A stretch of DNA of 40,338 nt from SVTX01 sp964629615. Lineage in GTDB: Bacteria > Bacillota > Clostridia > Oscillospirales > CAG-272. Positions 24,350 to 32,356 of the stretch are shown here, piece after piece. Made by a program: the position numbers and the translations under genes. The stretch lies in contig CAZVUD010000011.1 of NCBI GenBank assembly GCA_964629615.1, positions 1 to 40,338 of the forward strand, given 5' to 3'. The first letter of the stretch is position 1; each line of letters starts with the position of its first letter. Under the pieces are notes generated by a model. That model ran no database searches and was not told the DNA's origin. It saw only the letters and a list, made by a program, of their open reading frames with translations.

Positions 24350-24703
24350 TTATTTATTATTATTTTTTGCAGTATTGATTGAAGAAACAAGCATAGCCCT
24401 TAAAGCTTTGCACTTTGTTTCAAGAAAATTATATTGTTCTTTTCCAATATAATTCGTTTTATAAAGAAGTTCGAGCCAATAACCCGTTTCGCTTGCTTCT
24501 TTAAGGGCGATTTGCATTTTAGAAATAAAATCAGCCGTACCATGTGCATATCTGGCTTCACGAATATTCGCGCCAATACTTGTGCCGCTTCTGCCGATCT
24601 GATTTGACATAATATTTTCTCGTTGTTCCTTTAATTGTTTAACGAGATTTATGATATAAACCGCAAATTCCATAGATTGCTCGGTCAGTTTATCGTTTGA
24701 CAT
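24350..24703 (-). CDS. Four-helix-bundle protein (23S rRNA intervening-sequence protein family)
   Basis: 117 residues, normal length. The signature is clear: FAVYIINLVKQL, then NQIGRSGTSIGANIREARYAHGTADFISKMQIALKEASETGYWLELL and the final helix with CKALRAMLVSSINTAK. Members form pentameric helical bundles; some lie inside 23S rRNA intervening sequences or diversity-generating loci (Avd-like), but most stand alone with no known function. No reverse transcriptase or rRNA gene is visible here. The gene is isolated and flanked by palindrome-rich DNA, which suggests it arrived by transfer. Confidence 0.9.
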   Translation of the reverse strand: MSNDKLTEQSMEFAVYIINLVKQLKEQRENIMSNQIGRSGTSIGANIREARYAHGTADFISKMQIALKEASETGYWLELLYKTNYIGKEQYNFLETKCKALRAMLVSSINTAKNNNK

Positions 24704-24751
24704 AATATCACCATCCTTCTACGGTGATTATAACACAACTTCAATGCTTTG

Positions 24752-24915
24752 TCAATGAAGCGTTCGCTTCGCAAACATGAAGCGGCGCGCCGCGCCGTGA
24801 AGCACTCGCTACGCTCGCGTGAAGCGAAGCGCACACAACCTCTCCGTGAGCCAAAGGCTCGCTTCACAGGACGAAGTCCTGCTTCATTTTTCATGCACCG
24901 CAGGTGCGCTTCATT
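24752..24915. repeat. Array of short GC-rich palindromes joined by TGAAG/TTCAT spacers
   Basis: About seven small inverted repeats follow one another: GCGTTCGCTTCGC, GGCGCGCCGCGCC, CACTCGCTACGCTCGCGTG, GAGCCAAAGGCTC, GGACGAAGTCC and GCACCGCAGGTGC. Most are separated by TGAAGC or CTTCA. No conserved frame is credible. It lies between the four-helix-bundle gene and the tRNA-fMet terminator. Confidence 0.7.
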
Positions 24916-24957
24916 GCAACCAAAAAGAAAAGCAGTCCAATGGACTGCTTTTCTTTT

Positions 24958-24964
<7 letters not shown>
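24916..24964 (-). terminator. Terminator of the tRNA pair, overlapping the tRNA-fMet 3' end
   Basis: Perfect 23-bp stem with a 3-base loop (arms 24916-24938 and 24942-24964). The right arm includes the last bases of tRNA-fMet (GCAACCA on the minus strand), so the acceptor 3' end can pair with downstream sequence in the primary transcript before processing. The minus-strand exit is GCAATG, so the U tract lies inside the stem (CTTTTTGG). Confidence 0.6.
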
Positions 24965-25035
<71 letters not shown>

Positions 25036-25059
25036 ATATTAAATTTCCTTATACAAAGG

Positions 25060-25148
25060 TGGTGCCGGAGACCGGGCTTGAACCGGTACGCTACTTTCGT
25101 AGCACGGGATTTTAAGTCCCGGGCGTCTGCCAATTCCGCCACTCCGGC
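25060..25148 (-). tRNA. tRNA-Leu (UAA)
   Basis: 89 bases with CCA encoded. Acceptor GCCGGAG/CTCCGGC, anticodon loop CTTAAAA (UAA), long variable arm TGCTACGAAAGTAGCG typical of class II tRNAs, T arm GGTTCAAGCCC. First of a two-tRNA transcript, 24 bases upstream of tRNA-fMet. Confidence 0.96.
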
Positions 25149-25194
25149 TTTTTTGACTATCGCACGGAAAAGTCCCACTCGGTTTGTACACTAT

Positions 25195-25223
25195 ATTATA
25201 TCACACATATAGGTATTTGTCAA
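25195..25223 (-). promoter_or_regulatory. Promoter of the tRNA-Leu/tRNA-fMet unit
   Basis: Reading leftward: TTGACA (25218-25223), 17-base spacer, TATAAT (25195-25200) with TG at the extended -10 position, about 45 bases before tRNA-Leu. Consensus-strength, as expected for stable RNA. Confidence 0.85.
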
Positions 25224-25234
25224 CCCCTTTTTAT

Positions 25235-25275
25235 GAAAAAGTGCAAATTATCTTATCGACAAAATGCACTTTTTC
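25235..25275 (-). terminator. Terminator of the zinc-uptake operon
   Basis: 11-bp stem (GAAAAAGTGCA and its complement), 19-base loop, with T-rich arm at the leftward exit, about 70 bases after the GNAT gene stop and just before the tRNA promoter. Confidence 0.65.
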
Positions 25276-25347
25276 TTTTATGCATAAGCATTTTTAAATC
25301 TTTTATTTAATATTTTCAAGATATTTATCTGCCGCCTTTTGGCGTTT

Positions 25348-25899
25348 TCAGGCTTCAGGCACTGCCTGCTCTCTCAATTTTACATGCTTTTTTGCAAAGC
25401 TTTCATTCGTCATATGTACATACAGACCAAAATAATCCGAAAATTCCACCTTGAAATCTCCAAGTGCAAGCAATATCATATCGACGCCAAACAGATTTAT
25501 CTCAACACCCATCTCTCTGAAGCCGCAACGCAAATAGAAATTAAGTCTTCTTGCCGCCATCTCGCCAATGCTCGGATCCTCTATCTCAAGATATATCTTT
25601 TTATTTTTATAATGCTCCGCACAGAGTGCCATTGCCCTCTCGCCTATACGCTCTCCGCGGTGGCTCTTATCTATCGCAAAATAATCTATCATGGCATAAT
25701 CCAGATAAAAGCAAGCAAACATCATACCCACGACCTCGCCGTCCGAGATGACCGACAGCATCTCGCCCTTGCCGCTGAGGTGATTTTCAATGATCATGGA
25801 ATAGGGCTTTTTCTCGTCATCGGGAAACGACTCATCATATATTGGCAATATTTTTTCAAGATCATCTACCGTGCTTCTTCTTAAAGCTACATTATTCAT
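25348..25899 (-). CDS. GNAT-family N-acetyltransferase
   Basis: 183 residues. N-terminal ALRRSTVDDLEKILPIYDESFPDDEKKPY and the core YFAIDKSHRGERIGERAMALCAEHY, with the R/Q-x-x-G-x-G/A acetyl-CoA loop written RGERIG, then LEIEDP and NFYLRCGFREMG. This subgroup carries an N-terminal FPxxE-type segment. Substrate unknown. I start at the ATG at 25899, which overlaps the stop of the permease gene (TAATG), rather than the longer frame inside that gene. It is the last gene of the zinc operon by position; a functional link with zinc is not evident. Confidence 0.85.
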   Translation of the reverse strand: MNNVALRRSTVDDLEKILPIYDESFPDDEKKPYSMIIENHLSGKGEMLSVISDGEVVGMMFACFYLDYAMIDYFAIDKSHRGERIGERAMALCAEHYKNKKIYLEIEDPSIGEMAARRLNFYLRCGFREMGVEINLFGVDMILLALGDFKVEFSDYFGLYVHMTNESFAKKHVKLREQAVPEA

Positions 25900-26780
25900 T
25901 ATTTCTTTCTTATCCTTTCCGATACCGTCCCACAAAGGGAGCATATTCCGAACGCCGCAATGTTGATAACTACAATGCCTGCGCCTGTGGGCGTTTCAAA
26001 TATCAATGATGCAAATATTCCGAGCGTGGAGCACACGACCGATATAAGAGATGACAAAAGTATCACTCCCTTATAGCTCCGCGACACTCTCATGGCTGAA
26101 AGCGCGGGGAAGATTATAAGCGCCGATATGAGCAATGCGCCAACAAGCTTCATGCCTATCACGATAACGACCGCCGACATGACAGCCATGATCAGATTAT
26201 ACACGCCGACGCGCACACCCGTTGCCTGTGCAAATCTCTCGTCAAATGTCACCGAAAACATTTTATTATAAAGCAAAACAAACACCGCGATAACTATTGC
26301 CGAGATCACTATCGAAACATACACATCGCTTATCTTAAGTGCAAGTATGGACGTAGAGCCGAAAAGCGATGAGCACACATCTCCGCCGAGATTTGACGAT
26401 CCTGTTTCGGTTATGTTCAAGAGCATATATCCTACAGCCAAGGCCCCTGCCGACAGCATGGCTATCGCGCTGTCACCCATTATGCGCTTTTTAGATCTGC
26501 TCTTTAAAAGTATCACGGCTGTTGCAACAGTTACAGGCAATGACACCGCCATGCTCGTAACTCCGAGAGCCGCCGACACCGCTCCTGCGCCGAAAGCCAC
26601 ATGTGACAATCCGTCGCCTATCATGGAATAACGCTTGAGCACGAGCGTAACGCCGAGAAGTGCGGCGCACAGGGATATCATAACAGACACAACAAGGGCA
26701 TATCTTACAAACGGAAATGAAAAATAATTTCCGAGCTTTTCAAAAACATTCATAGTATGGACATGCGACAAAACTATCAT
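25899..26780 (-). CDS. znuB: Zinc/manganese ABC transporter permease (ZnuB type)
   Basis: 293 residues, about eight transmembrane helices. The ABC-3 family features are present: an early helix with LLGVTLVLKRYSMIGDGLSHVAFGAG, and the coupling region SVTFDERFAQATGVRVGVYN before MKLVGALLISALIIFPALSAM. It overlaps znuC by 4 bases and the GNAT gene by one. Metal specificity is assigned to zinc from the Fur-family gene and His-rich binding protein in the same operon; manganese cannot be excluded. Confidence 0.92.
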   Translation of the reverse strand: MIVLSHVHTMNVFEKLGNYFSFPFVRYALVVSVMISLCAALLGVTLVLKRYSMIGDGLSHVAFGAGAVSAALGVTSMAVSLPVTVATAVILLKSRSKKRIMGDSAIAMLSAGALAVGYMLLNITETGSSNLGGDVCSSLFGSTSILALKISDVYVSIVISAIVIAVFVLLYNKMFSVTFDERFAQATGVRVGVYNLIMAVMSAVVIVIGMKLVGALLISALIIFPALSAMRVSRSYKGVILLSSLISVVCSTLGIFASLIFETPTGAGIVVINIAAFGICSLCGTVSERIRKK

Positions 26781-27643
26781 ATCTTTCCTCCGTATCTGTA
26801 AGCGTTGCTATCTCCGTAGGATGCATCTGTATCCGCGTCCGCCTCTCCGAATATTTCAGGAAAATGTCTTATCACATCCATCTTCTCACCAAAGAAGCTC
26901 TTCTTATTTCCAAGATAGAGTATATGGCTGGAATATCTCACCGCCGCCTGCATATCATGCGTTATCATGAGCACTGCCATGCCCTCATCCTTATTCATGC
27001 TCTCTATGAGCGTATACATATCCTGCGTGGATCTTACGTCAAGTCCCGTAACAGGCTCATCCAAGACGAGCACGCGCTTTGCGGCGCACAAGGCGCGCGA
27101 CAAAAGCACTCTCTGCTGCTGTCCGCCCGAAAGGGCACGGAATGACGAGCGCGAAAGGTGTGTTATACCGAGCTTTTCCATGTTATCAAAGGCTCTCTGC
27201 TTATCCTTTCTGCTAAAGAACATCTTTCCCCTGTCACAGCACCCCGACATTACTATCTCTCGGACGGTGGCAGGAAAATCCCTTTGCACCTCGGTCTTTT
27301 GCGGCAAAAAGCCCACATCGCTCCTTGAAGCTCCCGACAAAAAGGTTATCTTGCCCATATCCACCTTTTTAAGTCCCAAGAGCGCATCGGTGAGCGTGCT
27401 CTTTCCTGAGCCGTTCTCGCCGACTATGCATATATAATCGCCTGCGCACACATCAAATGACACATCGCGCACAACATCTCTGCCGTCATACGAAAGAGTC
27501 ACGCCTGTGACCTCAATGAGCTTTTCGCCCAGCCCCTCGCATTCACCACCGCTTTTTTTGTTGTTTCTTTTGTAATTTGCCCAATCGCCGTCAGGACGTA
27601 TCCTTCTGTCGCGTTTGGCATCCAGCTTTTTATTTAAAAACGG
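26777..27643 (-). CDS. znuC: Zinc ABC transporter ATP-binding protein (ZnuC type)
   Basis: 288 residues from the ATG at 27643. Walker A GENGSGKST, Q-loop in GFLPQKTEV, signature LSGGQQQR, Walker B RVLVLDEP and switch His in MITHDM. About 40 extra charged residues precede the usual start of the domain (LIEVTGVTLSY). The chosen ATG lies 12 bases after GGGAGG and overlaps the end of znuA by 14 bases; the frame extends 11 codons further with no ribosome binding site. Confidence 0.92.
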   Translation of the reverse strand, partial: PFLNKKLDAKRDRRIRPDGDWANYKRNNKKSGGECEGLGEKLIEVTGVTLSYDGRDVVRDVSFDVCAGDYICIVGENGSGKSTLTDALLGLKKVDMGKITFLSGASRSDVGFLPQKTEVQRDFPATVREIVMSGCCDRGKMFFSRKDKQRAFDNMEKLGITHLSRSSFRALSGGQQQRVLLSRALCAAKRVLVLDEPVTGLDVRSTQDMYTLIESMNKDEGMAVLMITHDMQAAVRYSSHILYLGNKKSFFGEKMDVIRHFPEIFGEADADTDASYGDSNAYRYGGKI

Positions 27644-28622
27644 CATTATTTTTGTATGCCTCCCGTAATGTTTCAAGATTTTGTTTCATAATGGAATAAT
27701 AGCTGACTCCGTCATCCAGCATCTTTTGTGTCACGCTCTGGCATGATTGCAGAGAATACACCTTCGCGCCCGTAGCATAGCTTACCTGATCGGCAATATT
27801 GATATTGCCGTCCTCGGTCTTGAATATGCATTGCACATTTTTCCGCTCCACCTCTTCTATAAGATATGTGATGACCTCAAATGACGCGTGAGTAGAATCC
27901 GAGCAGCCCGGAAATGCGGCAGTATAATCAAGCTCCAATTCATGTGCAAGATATAAAAACGGAAATCTGTCTGCCACGATAAATCTCTCGCCCGCAAGCC
28001 CGAGAGATTTATACTGCTCCTCAAGCTCTCTCAGCTTGTCTGAATATTCACTTGTATTTTCACGGAAATATTCCGCATCATCGGGATATCTTTTCATCAT
28101 AACATTGCAAAGAGATGAAAGTATATCCATCGCGTTTTCTATCGACATCCACACATGCTCGTCATATTCGCATTCGTGATCCTCGTGGTCGTGATCGTGA
28201 CTATGACCGTGCGAATGCTCGTCCCTTATGGTATTCTGGCTTTCCTCGTGCAAAAGATGGCAGTAGTCTTTTATCTCTATAAGCTCAAGATCCGAGTTAT
28301 CAGCCGCCTCTGTCACATCCTCGACCCAAGATTCGGCATTGCTGTCAACTATGATCAGCATATCCGCATATGCAATATTTAAGATATCGGCAGGCGTGGG
28401 ATCGAATGAATGCATGTCATTTCCGTTTTTTTGCAATAATATCACATCGCATCGGTCGCCGACCACATGCTTTACCAAATCATACTGTGCAAACACCGAG
28501 CAAACGATAAGAGGTCTGTCTCCCTCTCTCTCCTGCCTTGAGCATCCCGCACACATAAAGATCATGGATGTAAGGAGCATTATCGCGGCAATTATGCCGC
28601 ATATATACCGTATACCTCTCAT
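27630..28622 (-). CDS. znuA: Zinc ABC transporter substrate-binding lipoprotein (ZnuA type)
   Basis: 330 residues. Signal peptide with lipobox (SMIFMCAGC), then the cluster A-I binding-protein fold: IVCSVFAQYDLVKHVVGD, a first ligand His in GNDMHSFDPTPAD, a His/Asp-rich loop at about 140-160 (HSHGHSHDHDHEDHE), then YDEHVWMS with the second ligand His and FIVADRFPFLYLAHELELDY. The His-rich loop is typical of zinc rather than manganese binders. The ATG at 28622 overlaps the zur stop (ATGA) and has AAGGAG 5 bases upstream. Confidence 0.94.
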   Translation of the reverse strand: MRGIRYICGIIAAIMLLTSMIFMCAGCSRQEREGDRPLIVCSVFAQYDLVKHVVGDRCDVILLQKNGNDMHSFDPTPADILNIAYADMLIIVDSNAESWVEDVTEAADNSDLELIEIKDYCHLLHEESQNTIRDEHSHGHSHDHDHEDHECEYDEHVWMSIENAMDILSSLCNVMMKRYPDDAEYFRENTSEYSDKLRELEEQYKSLGLAGERFIVADRFPFLYLAHELELDYTAAFPGCSDSTHASFEVITYLIEEVERKNVQCIFKTEDGNINIADQVSYATGAKVYSLQSCQSVTQKMLDDGVSYYSIMKQNLETLREAYKNNAVFK

Positions 28623-29029
28623 AATTCTCCTTTTTTTGCAAGGCAATCCTTACAATAGCCGTAAAGTATGCTCCTGCCGCTGTCTATCATAAATCCGTGA
28701 TGCTCTTCTATGTGCTCACGCATCTGCTCGCTTATATCGCACTCAAGGTGCATTATGCATCCGCACATAAGGCACTTCAGATGAAAATGATCGCGACAGC
28801 TTCCGTTTCCTATATACTGATATACACTTTTATTCTGTCCCTCGCTCTTGAATTTACGGACATATCCGTCCTCGCACAGATTATTAAGGTTTCTGTACAG
28901 TGAGCTTTGACAGCAAAGAGAGCCGTTTACATGCACGCATATCTCTTCGGCAGTAAAATGCATATCGGGATTTGCGGACAGAAAGGATATAAGCCTCTCC
29001 CTGCCCTCTGTTTTATAGCTTTTTGACAT
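28619..29029 (-). CDS. zur: Fur-family regulator, probably Zur
   Basis: 136 residues. N-terminal winged helix (MHFTAEEICVHVNGSLCCQSSLYRNLNNLCEDGYVRKF in pieces) and metal-binding half with HFHLKCLMCGCIMHLEC and a C-terminal YCKDC, i.e. two CxxC pairs for structural zinc. As first gene of the znuACB operon it most likely represses it when zinc is plentiful. The start has GAGGAG 7 bases upstream. Fur or Mn-type specificity is possible but the neighbours argue for zinc. Confidence 0.88.
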   Translation of the reverse strand: MSKSYKTEGRERLISFLSANPDMHFTAEEICVHVNGSLCCQSSLYRNLNNLCEDGYVRKFKSEGQNKSVYQYIGNGSCRDHFHLKCLMCGCIMHLECDISEQMREHIEEHHGFMIDSGRSILYGYCKDCLAKKGEL

Positions 29030-29045
29030 ATCTTCTCCTCAAATT

Positions 29046-29060
29046 TGAGAATTATTCTCA
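29046..29060. promoter_or_regulatory. Fur/Zur box overlapping the operon transcription start
   Basis: TGAGAATTATTCTCA, a perfect 7-1-7 inverted repeat of the Fur-family type, just downstream of the -10 of the zur promoter, where a bound repressor would block transcription. Confidence 0.8.
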
Positions 29061-29071
29061 TATTGAGATAT

Positions 29072-29101
29072 ATTATATCACATGCATATTGGGATTGTCA
29101 A
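29072..29101 (-). promoter_or_regulatory. Promoter of zur-znuACB
   Basis: Reading leftward: TTGACA (29096-29101), 18-base spacer, TATAAT (29072-29077), flanked by two Fur-type boxes. Confidence 0.8.
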
Positions 29102-29118
29102 TAGCATTTTATTAAAAA

Positions 29119-29133
29119 TGAGAATGATTTTCA
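29119..29133. promoter_or_regulatory. Second, imperfect Fur/Zur box
   Basis: TGAGAATGATTTTCA within a longer A/T palindrome (29114-29138), upstream of the -35. Two boxes about 73 bases apart suggest co-operative autoregulation of the zinc operon. Confidence 0.65.
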
Positions 29134-29213
29134 TTTTTAAATAACACATAAGCTTTATTGCCATCGGATACAAGCAATTATCTTTGTCAGATCACGAAAT
29201 AAATATATAAGCA

Positions 29214-29247
29214 AAAATATCGGGAGCAATATATCTCCCGATATTTT
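29214..29247. terminator. Terminator after the CrtO-like gene
   Basis: 13-bp perfect stem (AAAATATCGGGAG and its complement), 8-base loop, U-rich exits both ways, 19 bases after the stop of the CrtO-like gene. Confidence 0.75.
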
Positions 29248-29265
29248 AATGTTTGTCTATTACTA

Positions 29266-29841
29266 TTATACCGCTCTGTCGGCATTTTTATTTTTGGCTC
29301 GCTTATACAGCTTTCTAAGCACAGGAAGATTATATCTCAATATCATCATTGGAAGTATGCTCAAAACAAAATTCACAAGAAAGACAGGCACCCATATACT
29401 CGGACGGGATATACGCGGAATAAAGCAAATAAATACTCCCGTGACAGCATTTATAAAATGTATCATAACTCCGAAATTCGACTCAAGTATAAATCTTGCA
29501 AGATAGTCGGCATCGCTCATAGATAGGAGCTTATCCTTATGAAAATTCGTAAATCCGCCAAGCTCGGGAATATATCCCTTCCATGAATTTATTTTAAGAC
29601 CTCTGTACAGCCTTCTCTCGTTTTTTGTTGCTCCGAGATCTATGCCGTCAAAGGAAAACCACGCTTCAGGCAATCTTCGCACGATAAACGCGCCTGCACC
29701 GTCAATAGCTATAACAGCCACTGCGGCAAGGGCACAGGTAAATATTCCGTCTGCTATGCCATATACGGAATGTCCGAAAAATATCCCGTCACATGCTCCG
29801 AAAGACAATATACTTATGAGTATTATCCACAAATAGAGCAT
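29266..29841 (-). CDS. CrtO-like membrane acyltransferase
   Basis: 191 residues with two N-terminal and one or two C-terminal hydrophobic segments. The middle reads NSWKGYIPELGGFTNFHKDKLLSMSDADYLARFILESNFGVMIHFIN, which matches the pattern of glycosyl-4,4'-diaponeurosporenoate acyltransferase CrtO (W+..+PE.G, K..L....Y...F..E). In staphylococci that enzyme acylates a sugar during staphyloxanthin synthesis; no carotenoid genes are seen here. It follows the GT8-PlsC fusion by one base, so both probably act on the same glycolipid. Substrate is inference. Confidence 0.65.
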   Translation of the reverse strand: MLYLWIILISILSFGACDGIFFGHSVYGIADGIFTCALAAVAVIAIDGAGAFIVRRLPEAWFSFDGIDLGATKNERRLYRGLKINSWKGYIPELGGFTNFHKDKLLSMSDADYLARFILESNFGVMIHFINAVTGVFICFIPRISRPSIWVPVFLVNFVLSILPMMILRYNLPVLRKLYKRAKNKNADRAV

Positions 29842-29842
29842 A

Positions 29843-31612
29843 TCATTTCTCCGTTGTATAGCGCAGACTTATACCGTATACATTTTCGTAGGTTTGAGTA
29901 AAAGCCGCGTAATTTTCTTTCATCATATACCTTGTATTCTCTCTAACGCCTTTTTCCCTGTCGGGATATATTGGAGGCAGGATATTTATAGTATAGCTCT
30001 GCACGGGATATCCGTCACCGTCAAGCTTATCTGTCGATCTCATAGTGATAAACACGGGTATAACCGGAACCATCGCCTTTGCCGCAAGATAAAACGCTCC
30101 TTCCTTAAGCGGCTTTGGTTTGCGGTAATTATACCACATGCTCTGCTCGGGATATATTACCACAAGGTCACCATTCTTCAATATACCGTCCACCGCAGAT
30201 GAGAACTCTGCCATCACACGCCTGTTTGATGACAGCGGCAGGGTATTGCAATGCCTCATAAGAAATCCGAAAAATCCCGGGTAGGATGTATAATTTCCCT
30301 CGCGAATAACTCTGAAGAGCTTTTTCTTTTTTCTGTGTACAGACGCCTCGTACGCAAGCTGCACCGCAAAGCTGTCATGCGGATGAAAATGGTTGCAGGT
30401 GATTACAGCTCCGCTCGAAACGCCATTAAGATTTTCAATACCGTTTATGCCGTCCACCACCATACTGCCGTCCGACAATATCTTCTTTAAATACTTTTGC
30501 GCCCGACGGAAAGCAATGCGTGCCCATATGCGCTCGGACAGCTTCCTTTGGCAATAGTCCACCTCTCCGGGCAAGATAGGCTTTGTTTCGGGATCATCCT
30601 CTGCATCCTTATCAAATATGCCCTGTCTTTCGTACGACTCGATCTTCTCAAGAACACCGCGCCTATATTCGGAGCATCCGTTCTTTATCATTACATCTAC
30701 AAATTTATTATCTCTGTAGGTCTCACGTACCGCAGTTTCAAGCAGTCTGTCGCAGGACGCAATATCGCGTGCCCTCTCTTCGTCCGTATAAAGCTCAAGC
30801 TCCTTTTGTATATCGCTATACACATCGGTAAGCTCGGCATATTTCCAGAATATATGTCCGCACCTGCAATCTCTGTAATGCCAGGGCTTGGATATCATGA
30901 TATAGTGTATTATCTTATATTCTTCCTCGGGATAGGGTATCTCGCCTATCATCTCGGTATTCCATCTGCCGTCGATAAAATACACCTTGTCGCGGCATAT
31001 GACATTGAGATAATCCTCGTCTTGTGTCACGACAAAATTATACATCGGCAAAAGCTTAAGAAATCTCTCAAGCACTCTCTCTTCACGAAATCTTCTGCAA
31101 TTTATGAGCATAACGCCCGCATTGAAGTAATTATTTCTGTCAATTCCGAGATTTTGCTCTACATATGTGCCGTATTCGTTTACCTGCACCATAGCCTGCT
31201 CATGCGCCGCACCAAGCAGATATGAGTCTATATTTTGCATATAAAGCTCGGATATATCGCCGAGCACCACCGTGTCGCTGTCGATATATATAGCTTTGTC
31301 TATATCCTTAAACATCTCGGCTATGAAAAACCTGTAATATGTGGTCTTGGAATAATAATCTCTGATGGGCAGGTCTGCCGTCAGAGAATCAAGCTGTGCC
31401 GTCACATCGTCAAATGTGACCGAAAAATCGTCATCGGCAAGCGCAAGTGCGCGCGCCTTCATCTCCTCGCTTGCAGTGGTCGAAAGAATATGGATATCAT
31501 AGAAAAATTCTCTTGATGCATTCTGCTTCATGGAGGTTATTGAAACTATCGTATATTTGATAAACGCGTCATCGCACGCGTAAAATATCGGAACTGTCTT
31601 TTTTGTATTCAT
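29843..31612 (-). CDS. Fusion: GT8 glycosyltransferase + PlsC-type acyltransferase
   Basis: 589 residues in one frame. Residues 5-270 are a GT8 (LgtC/glycogenin-like) domain: VPIFYACDDAFIKYTIVSITSM, metal-binding DSD at 111-113, FNAGVMLINCRRFRE, and HYIMISKPWHY. A charged linker (about 270-360) leads to a 1-acyl-glycerol-3-phosphate acyltransferase domain: HFHPHD (His408-x4-Asp413), the substrate motif YPEQSMWYN and KEGAFYLAAKAMVPVIPVFI. The pairing of a sugar transferase with a lipid acyltransferase, plus the CrtO-like gene one base downstream, points to synthesis of an acylated glycolipid at the inner membrane face. Acceptor and sugar are unknown. Confidence 0.88.
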   Translation of the reverse strand: MNTKKTVPIFYACDDAFIKYTIVSITSMKQNASREFFYDIHILSTTASEEMKARALALADDDFSVTFDDVTAQLDSLTADLPIRDYYSKTTYYRFFIAEMFKDIDKAIYIDSDTVVLGDISELYMQNIDSYLLGAAHEQAMVQVNEYGTYVEQNLGIDRNNYFNAGVMLINCRRFREERVLERFLKLLPMYNFVVTQDEDYLNVICRDKVYFIDGRWNTEMIGEIPYPEEEYKIIHYIMISKPWHYRDCRCGHIFWKYAELTDVYSDIQKELELYTDEERARDIASCDRLLETAVRETYRDNKFVDVMIKNGCSEYRRGVLEKIESYERQGIFDKDAEDDPETKPILPGEVDYCQRKLSERIWARIAFRRAQKYLKKILSDGSMVVDGINGIENLNGVSSGAVITCNHFHPHDSFAVQLAYEASVHRKKKKLFRVIREGNYTSYPGFFGFLMRHCNTLPLSSNRRVMAEFSSAVDGILKNGDLVVIYPEQSMWYNYRKPKPLKEGAFYLAAKAMVPVIPVFITMRSTDKLDGDGYPVQSYTINILPPIYPDREKGVRENTRYMMKENYAAFTQTYENVYGISLRYTTEK

Positions 31613-31651
31613 ATCAGAGATGTCTTTCCTCTCGCTTTTTAGGTCAAATCA

Positions 31652-31716
31652 TCAAAACCGCAAAATGCGGTTTTGAATACCGTATTTATTTTACCACAAT
31701 ATATACGCATTGTCAA
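31652..31716 (-). promoter_or_regulatory. Promoter and leader hairpin of the GT8-PlsC/CrtO-like operon
   Basis: Reading leftward: TTGACA (31711-31716), 17-base spacer, TAAAAT (31688-31693). A hairpin at 31652-31676 (TCAAAACCGCA arms, AAA loop) lies about 5-10 bases into the transcript. There is no U run after it, so it may protect the 5' end rather than terminate. Confidence 0.7.
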
Positions 31717-31779
31717 TAGCAAATCCGATTTTTAGGCTTTAAGTGCGAAATTTGTCTTTGCTCATGCTATATATTTGGG

Positions 31780-32199
31780 TCAGACAGGATCGCTTGCAGA
31801 CGCATCCAACAGCGAATCCAATGTTATGGAGTCAAGATATCCGTAAATGACATCATTCAGCCCCTGCCATATCGGCAATGTGCGGCAGGAGTCCTTTTTT
31901 TCGCATGGCACAGCTCCGTCCTTGAGGCACGCAACAGATGACAGCGACCCCTCGGTAACGCGCAATATCTCGCCCACCGTATATTCCTCCGCTCTCTTCA
32001 CGAGCTTATATCCGCCGCCCTTTCCGCGCAGACCGCAAAGCAGCTTTGCCTTTGTCATGCTGGCAAGTATTCCCTCAAGATATTTTTCGGATATATTCTG
32101 CCTTTTCGCTATTCCGTCAAGCGTTATATATCCGTCGTCCTCTCTTTGTGCTATGTCTATCATTACGCGAAGCGCGTATCTTCCTCTTGTCGATATCAT
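31780..32199 (-). CDS. Rrf2-family transcriptional regulator (IscR/CymR type)
   Basis: 139 residues. Winged helix with MISTRGRYALRVMIDIA, the family opening, then IAKRQNISEKYLEGILASMTKAKLL and GKGGGYKL. Three cysteines follow in the C-terminal half (VACLKDGAVPCEKKDSC), the spacing of Fe-S-binding IscR-like members. The start at 32199 has GGAGG 5 bases upstream; an ATG five codons earlier overlaps that ribosome binding site. It is divergent from metY-iscS-iscU, with both promoters in one 300-base region, so it very likely controls that operon in response to Fe-S or cysteine status. Confidence 0.88.
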   Translation of the reverse strand: MISTRGRYALRVMIDIAQREDDGYITLDGIAKRQNISEKYLEGILASMTKAKLLCGLRGKGGGYKLVKRAEEYTVGEILRVTEGSLSSVACLKDGAVPCEKKDSCRTLPIWQGLNDVIYGYLDSITLDSLLDASASDPV

Positions 32200-32238
32200 A
32201 TCTGCCTCCGTCATATTTATTCTTGTCGTATATATGCC

Positions 32239-32267
32239 ATTATATCAGAAAAAAATAAAATATTCAA
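32239..32267 (-). promoter_or_regulatory. Promoter of the Rrf2 gene
   Basis: Reading leftward: TTGAAT (32262-32267), 17-base spacer, TATAAT (32239-32244), extended TGA before the -10. Confidence 0.75.
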
Positions 32268-32288
32268 GTAGTTTTGCGCAAAAACCTA

Positions 32289-32317
32289 TTGACAAAGTAT
32301 GTTTATTGTGCTATAAT
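32289..32317 (+). promoter_or_regulatory. Promoter of metY-iscS-iscU
   Basis: TTGACA (32289-32294), 17-base spacer, TATAAT (32312-32317). TTCAAGTA occurs at 32264 and again at 32320, once by each promoter in the same direction; it is a candidate operator half-site for the Rrf2 protein. Confidence 0.8.
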
Positions 32318-32356
32318 TTTCAAGTAACAAAACATATCGAAAAGGTAGGTTTATAT

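Noticed and set aside
24350..24703. Accessory protein (Avd) of a diversity-generating retroelement
   Set aside because: The family is related, but there is no reverse transcriptase or template/variable repeat pair in the window.
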